A stretch of 64,000 bases of DNA from Trypanosoma brucei gambiense DAL972 (lineage: Eukaryota > Euglenozoa > Kinetoplastea > Trypanosomatida > Trypanosomatidae). Shown here one piece after another: positions 59,231 through 64,000 of this stretch. The translations under genes were made by a program, and so were the position numbers. The stretch lies in the NCBI RefSeq assembly GCF_000210295.1, contig NC_026741.1, forward strand, positions 1,612,001 to 1,676,000. Direction: 5' to 3'. The notes under the pieces were generated by a model that was not told the origin of the DNA, searched no databases, and was given only the letters and a program-made list of their open reading frames with translations. The first letter of the stretch is position 1. The number at the start of each line of letters is the position of its first letter.

Positions 59231-60535
59231 ATGTACCAAATGAATGACACGAAAGAACAGAAACAAACTGCCACCATCAGTCTGTCAACGATGGAAGAAA
59301 AGACGACGAAGATTGACACTGTGATCGGGTCAGCCCTCTTCGGTGCCAACAGACCAAAGGAAACGGGGACGCCGTACACAAGCGCGGGTGGGGGCGAGGT
59401 GTACTTCAATCCCTCCAACCTTCTTGGCTACGTGTGGAGCTATGTTAAGGATGAACGTGCTCGTGGAGACTCCAGTGGAATGGGTGTGTCTGGACCGGAC
59501 CTCCACATGCGACCTCCGCAGTGGATGGAAGACAAAAATGTTTCCATTGATGGCACGCCGCTGACGGAGGAAGAACTCAGAGCACCCAACTTTTGGCAGA
59601 CAAAGTACAAACGCGAGCTCGACATTGGGGAAGCTATTCAGGAGGTTAAGCGAACCCGACGGACGGAAGCTACACACGATATTGTTGGCTCCATATCGTG
59701 GCTTGGGCGCAAACTGGGATGGTCGGAGCCACTGGACGAACAGTACGCTCGCAAAAAGGTGGAGGAGCGTTACCGACTTCTCGGAGGCCAAGATACCACA
59801 GGTTCGGTTGTGGATGAAGCGACGACGGGACAGAAAATAGGAGTAGCCACACCATGGAAGGTTTTGCTTGAGTCCGTAGAGACTGGAAGACCCGTTGCGA
59901 AAGTGGCGAATGAGCGTCGGCTGTGTGTCGACTTTTACGGTGTTGATCATTTTTTCGACGCACGACTCCCACTTATCTGGTTCACCACAAAATGCGGCAT
60001 CGCCGTGGGAATCATTCAGGGATCACTCAAGGCTATCCAAGCGGTGAACGTCGACGTGCAGTTTCTTAAAGCATCCGGCGTAGGGATCCTTTCCATTCTT
60101 AACATGTCAGTGTTTGCCAGTGTCGTAAAGTGGGGTGGAAATTGTGCTCTCTTCTCAACGGCGTTTTGCTTTGGGGATAGTCTTGCAACATCTTTGAAGT
60201 ACTTTTTATTGCCTCCACATGATGCACGGCAGCGTAGCATCCTCAACTACTCTCTCGGGTTTGCCATGTCTGGCTCCACAGTCGGTATCTTACCGTGGTG
60301 GATCCTAAGTGACATGAGCTTGGCCTTTCGGCTCAGTGTTTCCGGTGCTTTCGTGGGTGGCATACTCGGCCTTGCAGTCGGAACTGTCATGCGCCGTCTG
60401 GTAATACTCAATACGACACGGCTGGAGGCAACAAATCGAGAGCTTCGACGTTATGAGGCCCTCATGCGTCGCCAGCGTTGCTGGGTGGAAGAAGAACGGT
60501 TAAAGGCAACGAATCAAAGGCTTGTGTGGTGGTAA
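59231..60535 (+). CDS. Multi-pass membrane protein, probably mitochondrial inner membrane (weakly Tim17/22/23-like)
   Basis: 434 residues from the ATG at 59231; in-frame ATGs at 59240 and 59291 are alternative starts (the last gives 414). The first 240 residues are soluble and charged, with motifs such as FNPSNLLGYVWSYVKDERAR and GSISWLGRKLGWSEPLDEQY. From about 245 to 395 there are four or five hydrophobic segments rich in small residues (IWFTTKCGIAVGIIQGSLKA, GVGILSILNMSVFASVVKWG, GAFVGGILGLAVGTVM). A basic coiled tail ends the protein. Glycine-rich spans with Arg/Asp loops recall the PRAT (Tim17/22/23, B14.7) family, but the match is weak. I cannot exclude a complex I or kinetoplastid-specific inner-membrane protein. 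Confidence 0.65.
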   Translation: MYQMNDTKEQKQTATISLSTMEEKTTKIDTVIGSALFGANRPKETGTPYTSAGGGEVYFNPSNLLGYVWSYVKDERARGDSSGMGVSGPDLHMRPPQWMEDKNVSIDGTPLTEEELRAPNFWQTKYKRELDIGEAIQEVKRTRRTEATHDIVGSISWLGRKLGWSEPLDEQYARKKVEERYRLLGGQDTTGSVVDEATTGQKIGVATPWKVLLESVETGRPVAKVANERRLCVDFYGVDHFFDARLPLIWFTTKCGIAVGIIQGSLKAIQAVNVDVQFLKASGVGILSILNMSVFASVVKWGGNCALFSTAFCFGDSLATSLKYFLLPPHDARQRSILNYSLGFAMSGSTVGILPWWILSDMSLAFRLSVSGAFVGGILGLAVGTVMRRLVILNTTRLEATNRELRRYEALMRRQRCWVEEERLKATNQRLVWW

Positions 60536-60863
60536 GGTTTTGTACACACACACACACATCGTTTTTAATTAGTTGTGCTTACCTGACTGGTCGCTCGTAC
60601 TGAGGGGAAAGTGCTGCTCATTTCCTTCATGGAGAAAAGATTCTACCGCAACTGCTCACGTGATCCTTACCCAACTTGAGTTAGCCTGACTTTTAAAAAA
60701 AAAAAAAACTGCGGCGCACATTGCTGACGACATCATCATATTCAATTTTTACACATGCCCATTAACAAGTATTCGTAACCACCTCCAGGGGGGAGTGCAG
60801 CAAATAAAAGGGAATAGCGCAAAGGCGGGGCTGGAGAAATTAAAAGGTGGAAAGGCGTAGCGA
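60536..60863. other. Intergenic: 3' UTR and leader
   Basis: No supported gene. (CA)n at 60543-60558; T4/A14 junction at 60691-60708; purine-rich leader before the next ATG. Confidence 0.5.
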
Positions 60864-61982
60864 ATGAACAGGGGGTCGGTTGCCGGCGCTATTGCTCTCA
60901 AACGGCGATGTCATCATGTAATTGACGCATTGGGTGCCAGGACTCCGCCAGAAGCGTTTCTTTTCCGCGGGAATGCTTACATGGCTTTGGGCCAGCCGTA
61001 CTTTGCCTTAGCGGACTACAACACGGCGGCTCAAGTGTTGCAGCTATCGGGCCAACATCAGCAGCGCTGTCAGGAAGCACTGCTGCGCTTCCCGCCGCAC
61101 CAAGTAGGTGTCTACCCGGCCGACAACTCACACCTACACATTCATGTGCATCCATACCTCAACGAGGAATGCGAGGTGAAACAAATTGATGCCGTGATCG
61201 GTCGTGGAATTGTGGCGAGGGAAAACCTCAAGAAGGGCACAGTTGTAATCCAGCGGGCCGAACCTTGGATGCGGTACCCGGTTGCTGACGGCCTCTGCGC
61301 ACTGTGCACCAAACCTCTGCCAGAGAGGTTCTTTACATGCACAAACCCCCGTTGCCACGAGGAATACTGCAGCCGCGATTGTAGAACAATAGCTCTTTCT
61401 CGTTATCACTCTCGTACTTGTCGCATAGAGGGTTTGCAAGCTATCGAACTTGATTTATTCTCACAAATGAAATCATCTGAAGCAGCTACAGACAAAAACT
61501 CAGCGGCCGCACAACTGCTGATGCTGCGTGTTTTAGCTGCATCGCTGCAGCAGCAAATTGTTCCTTCAGCGCTGAGTGAAGTGCGTATTCTAAGCGGTAG
61601 GTTGCTCTTCTCCCCAGCAGCCCTCGCAGGAAAGTTTCTGGAAATCTACGAACGTTTCACCAGGGCATGTTCCACCTCCACCTCCATTCCCTACGAGGAG
61701 ATGATCGGAGTTTTGGCGCGTGTGACAACCAACTGTTTCCACCGGGAGAATTGTGTAGAGCTGAGCCTTCCCCGCTCTCTCCTGAACCATTCGTGTGACG
61801 CAAACGTAGCGGAGGATGCTGAAACGGGGGAGATGAGAACGACGCAGGATGTCGCACGGGGTACAGAACTCACCATTAATTACTATCCACAACTGAAGGA
61901 ACTGAATTATAAAAGCCGCTCGAGAGAGCTCGAGCGGCGTGGCTTCGTTTGCTGTTGTTCCCGATGCAGGAAGGAGAGGTAA
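60864..61982 (+). CDS. SMYD-like SET-domain protein with N-terminal TPR-like helices
   Basis: A 372-residue protein. A TPR-like pair lies at about 33-60 (FLFRGNAYMALGQPYFALAD). The SET N-half (GRGIVARENLKKGTVVIQ) is near 113-130. A MYND-like finger at about 147-190 has the pattern CALC ... CTNPRC ... YCSRDC ... H..TC. The SET core has SLLNHSCDANV (about 308-318), GTELTINYYP and a post-SET Cys cluster (FVCCCSRC). TPR plus SMYD-type SET recalls SMYD4, which carries N-terminal TPRs. Predicted S-adenosylmethionine-dependent lysine methyltransferase; substrate and location unknown. It is the second SMYD-type gene in the window and is not an obvious recent duplicate of the first. Confidence 0.8.
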   Translation: MNRGSVAGAIALKRRCHHVIDALGARTPPEAFLFRGNAYMALGQPYFALADYNTAAQVLQLSGQHQQRCQEALLRFPPHQVGVYPADNSHLHIHVHPYLNEECEVKQIDAVIGRGIVARENLKKGTVVIQRAEPWMRYPVADGLCALCTKPLPERFFTCTNPRCHEEYCSRDCRTIALSRYHSRTCRIEGLQAIELDLFSQMKSSEAATDKNSAAAQLLMLRVLAASLQQQIVPSALSEVRILSGRLLFSPAALAGKFLEIYERFTRACSTSTSIPYEEMIGVLARVTTNCFHRENCVELSLPRSLLNHSCDANVAEDAETGEMRTTQDVARGTELTINYYPQLKELNYKSRSRELERRGFVCCCSRCRKER

Positions 61983-62348
61983 CCTTACCGCACAGGCTTT
62001 GTTGTGAAACCACCGGTTGTGTGGTTGAGAAGGTGCGCGGTATCCTTGTCTGTTTATGGTGCGTGAGTGGTGGAAAAGTTTCCGATGTCCGAATCTCGTG
62101 ACCCTTCGGCAACCGTGTAATGAGCAACCCACAAAGCGCTTGCGCATCCGAAAAAAAGTTGAGTTTCCTTGCGCGAGGGCCCCCTAAATGTGTGATTCCC
62201 CGAGCTTTATTTTTTTTTATTATTATCCTCTTTCTTTGTGGATGACTTTGCAATTTCTTTCCCAGTGCGTGTACGGCTGTAGTGCAGCATAATCGCACGT
62301 AGGAAAAAGCGTGTAGGGTTTTATTATATTACAACCGGCTTCATAACG
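61983..62348. other. Intergenic: 3' UTR and acceptor region
   Basis: No supported gene. A T tract at 62208-62235 lies in an otherwise mixed sequence, with AG candidates at about 62263-62281. Confidence 0.5.
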
Positions 62349-63404
62349 ATGCTTAAAACCGTGCTACTACTTGACGGAAGTGAGGCGGTGAACTGCTCTT
62401 TGGACTACCTCCCCACGCGGCTGATTGCTCTCCGCCCTCAGCTCAACAAATTTGTGCACACCTACCTCGATGCCAATCCCTTAGCATCACTCGGTGTCGT
62501 TGTGATGCGAGACGGTGTGGCCCAACGCCTTATCCCTTGCACAACGAATGCCACAGACATTGTACAAACTCTGGAGCTGAAGTATTTTCGATTTGGTGGC
62601 TCAGGGGCAATGTCGTTGGAGAACGGACTGCGCATGGCCCTTTCCGAGCTGGTGGACCTCAGGCGAATTGCAAAGCGACTGCGAGAAAATAACTCGGGTT
62701 CCACTGGCAGCGACGTGCAGGAGGATGTCACGTCGCGTCTTCGTATAGTTCTCGCCTCGTCATCGGTAACCATTGTGGACCCACTAGACGTTTTTGCTGT
62801 GCAGAAAATCGTAGCCCAACTTAGAGTGCGTGTCGACGTTATTTCGTTCTGCGGAGCCGTACACGTTCTTCAGGAGGCTGCAGTCCTCACGGGCGGATCT
62901 CTACATACCCCCATGAACTATGAGCATCTCACGGAAATATTACGGCACTTGGCGTCACCCGAAGGAGGAAGCGCCCGGCATGTCGGTGTGCAGCCAGCTT
63001 TGATCCAAATCGGCTTCCCCATGTATGTAGGGGATGAAGCTGAGGGGAAGCGCTACCTGACTTGCCCACAATGCGGACTCATCCAAACATCCATTCCGTC
63101 AACCTGCCCCCTTTGCAAATTGCTACTCTTTAGCGTCCCACTAATTCACGTCACCTTCATCACGCGGAATGAACTGTGTGCGCCCTCGCAAAAAGTCGAG
63201 CACGCTACGAAAAAGAAAACAACGGCAGCCGCTGGTGGTGCAGCGGATACCGCGCGCTGTTCACTCTGTCAGCGAAAGCTGGCCGGTGAGGATGGGGGAG
63301 GATACTGGTGCTGTGGTTGTTGCCTTTGCGAACGTTGTGAAGCATGTGAAACCTATATTCGGGAAAATTTAGGCCTCTGCCCAACTTGCGTTGCCACCTC
63401 GTGA
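62349..63404 (+). CDS. SSL1: TFIIH core subunit SSL1 / p44
   Basis: A 351-residue protein with the p44 layout. A von Willebrand A-like domain (about 1-210) starts VLLLDGSEAVNCSLDY, has LGVVVMRDGVAQRL and ends with a Rossmann strand (RVDVISFCGAVHVLQEAA). A zinc ribbon (about 238-262, TCPQCGLIQTSIPSTCPLC) is followed by a C-terminal RING-like region (CSLCQRKL ... CCGCCLCERCEACETY ... CPTC). SSL1/p44 stimulates the XPD helicase in TFIIH, for repair and transcription initiation. In trypanosomes TFIIH serves spliced-leader RNA gene transcription. It lacks the N-terminal extension of about 50 residues of human p44 (395), which is usual in divergent forms. Confidence 0.92.
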   Translation: MLKTVLLLDGSEAVNCSLDYLPTRLIALRPQLNKFVHTYLDANPLASLGVVVMRDGVAQRLIPCTTNATDIVQTLELKYFRFGGSGAMSLENGLRMALSELVDLRRIAKRLRENNSGSTGSDVQEDVTSRLRIVLASSSVTIVDPLDVFAVQKIVAQLRVRVDVISFCGAVHVLQEAAVLTGGSLHTPMNYEHLTEILRHLASPEGGSARHVGVQPALIQIGFPMYVGDEAEGKRYLTCPQCGLIQTSIPSTCPLCKLLLFSVPLIHVTFITRNELCAPSQKVEHATKKKTTAAAGGAADTARCSLCQRKLAGEDGGGYWCCGCCLCERCEACETYIRENLGLCPTCVATS

Positions 63405-63692
63405 CGTTCCAGCACCGCCAAAGCAGTCCGAGTGCACACACGAACGTGCATCTGTTTTTGGTCTCATCACGTTCAGTTTTCTATGCCCGCAGCATAATTC
63501 AGTGGTATTCCCCCTGCCCCATCCTGTTGAGTGCGCTCGCTGCCTAACCGTGTGGTGTTTCCATATCTGCCCTTCTATCGTTTTCTGTTCTCCGCATCAC
63601 TGCCGCTCATGGGCCTTCCAACATGGGTCAAATGATTTGGTCGACGCCTCCTCCTTAAAATGGTGAAATATCGCCACAACTAGTGGTCAAAC

Positions 63693-64000
63693 ATGTGGCG
63701 GCGGACGCCAACTCTCGCTTCCTGTTTGTCAGCGGCGCAGGCGCTCGTGCCCTCGACGTGGCGGTCCGCCCCTTCCGGGTGGTTTCTCGTACCACAGTCC
63801 AACACAACTGAGGGTGATGAGCTTTGCGTGGCCAAACTCTTTCTGTTCCTCAACCATGCCGCACAATACATGTTTCTCGGTAAAGTTATGGCGCTTGCCG
63901 AAGAAATCCAATGTGTTCCCCGCCTCGAGTGGTTCTATGCGGAGCTGTACTTTACCCTCCCTCCAACCCCAGCTGCCGAGCGCTTGGCATGTTACATGAA
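63693..64000 (+). CDS. 5' end of a probable mitochondrial protein gene, cut by the right window edge
   Basis: An ATG at 63693 opens a frame with no stop to the window end (102 codons). The N-terminus (MWRRTPTLASCLSAAQALVP) is rich in Arg, Ser, Ala and Leu with no acids, typical of a mitochondrial presequence. The following residues (DELCVAKLFLFLNHAAQYMF, then EEIQCVPRLEWFYAELYFTL) look like folded helices. It begins 288 nt after SSL1, a normal spacing here. Family not recognised; the remainder lies outside the window. Confidence 0.6.
   Translation, partial: MWRRTPTLASCLSAAQALVPSTWRSAPSGWFLVPQSNTTEGDELCVAKLFLFLNHAAQYMFLGKVMALAEEIQCVPRLEWFYAELYFTLPPTPAAERLACYM

Noticed and set aside
7253..63404. 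Functional clustering of ubiquitin-system genes (PLAA, RanBPM, CDC20, UBC12)
   Set aside because: Trypanosome polycistronic units do not group genes by pathway and these are interspersed with unrelated genes, so co-location is treated as chance.
1..64000. tRNA genes, retroelements (ingi/RIME-type), CRISPR arrays
   Set aside because: I saw no convincing tRNA A/B boxes, no reverse-transcriptase-like frame, no recognisable retroelement end and no regularly spaced direct repeats with unique spacers.

Overview
The window looks like kinetoplastid nuclear DNA, most likely from Trypanosoma brucei or a close relative. All 28 protein genes I can support lie on the + strand. They are packed head to tail without canonical promoters. 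Most are preceded by a pyrimidine tract followed by an AG, as expected for spliced-leader trans-splicing in a Pol II polycistronic unit. The gaps are AT-rich and full of TA, TTA, TTG and TG microsatellites. Family content (chagasin-type ICP, PHO80-type cyclins, a Pam18-like J protein, kinetoplastid-only proteins) agrees with this. The species assignment is inference from gene content and style; no database search was possible.

Layout. 1-10 kb: the end of an unknown gene, an inositol-phosphate kinase of the ITPK1 family, a coiled-coil protein, a Pam18/Tim14-like protein, a PTAR1-like prenyltransferase-alpha-repeat protein, and PLAA/Doa1. 10-19 kb: two related PHO80-type cyclin genes separated by a 4.6 kb AT-rich desert; the second carries about 470 extra N-terminal residues. 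21-33 kb: a RanBPM/CTLH-type SPRY protein, a basic cytoskeletal-type protein, a type I ER-like membrane protein, an acyl-protein thioesterase, and a probable mitochondrial protein. 33-42 kb: a tandem pair of membrane-anchored SDR oxidoreductases, a small unknown protein, a PABPN1-like RNA-binding protein that appears split by a conventional cis-spliced intron, and ICP. 42-51 kb: a Cgi121-like KEOPS subunit, a SMYD-type SET protein, IBA57, and a lipidated zinc-finger/kinase/LRR protein. 51-64 kb: a 4.1 kb desert with a cluster of palindromes, then CDC20, a UBC12-type E2, a multi-pass membrane protein, a second SMYD-like protein, the TFIIH subunit SSL1, and the start of a probably mitochondrial protein cut by the window edge.

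Trypanosome units do not group genes by pathway, so neighbours should not be read as operons. Themes still recur: cell cycle (two cyclins, CDC20), ubiquitin and ubiquitin-like pathways (PLAA, RanBPM, CDC20, UBC12), and mitochondrial proteins (Pam18, IBA57 and probably others). The most notable observation is the predicted cis intron at 38698-39661. It has a GTATGT donor and an AG acceptor directly after a pyrimidine tract. Joining the exons in phase restores the end of an RRM and adds an RGG tail. Very few trypanosome genes are known to contain conventional introns.
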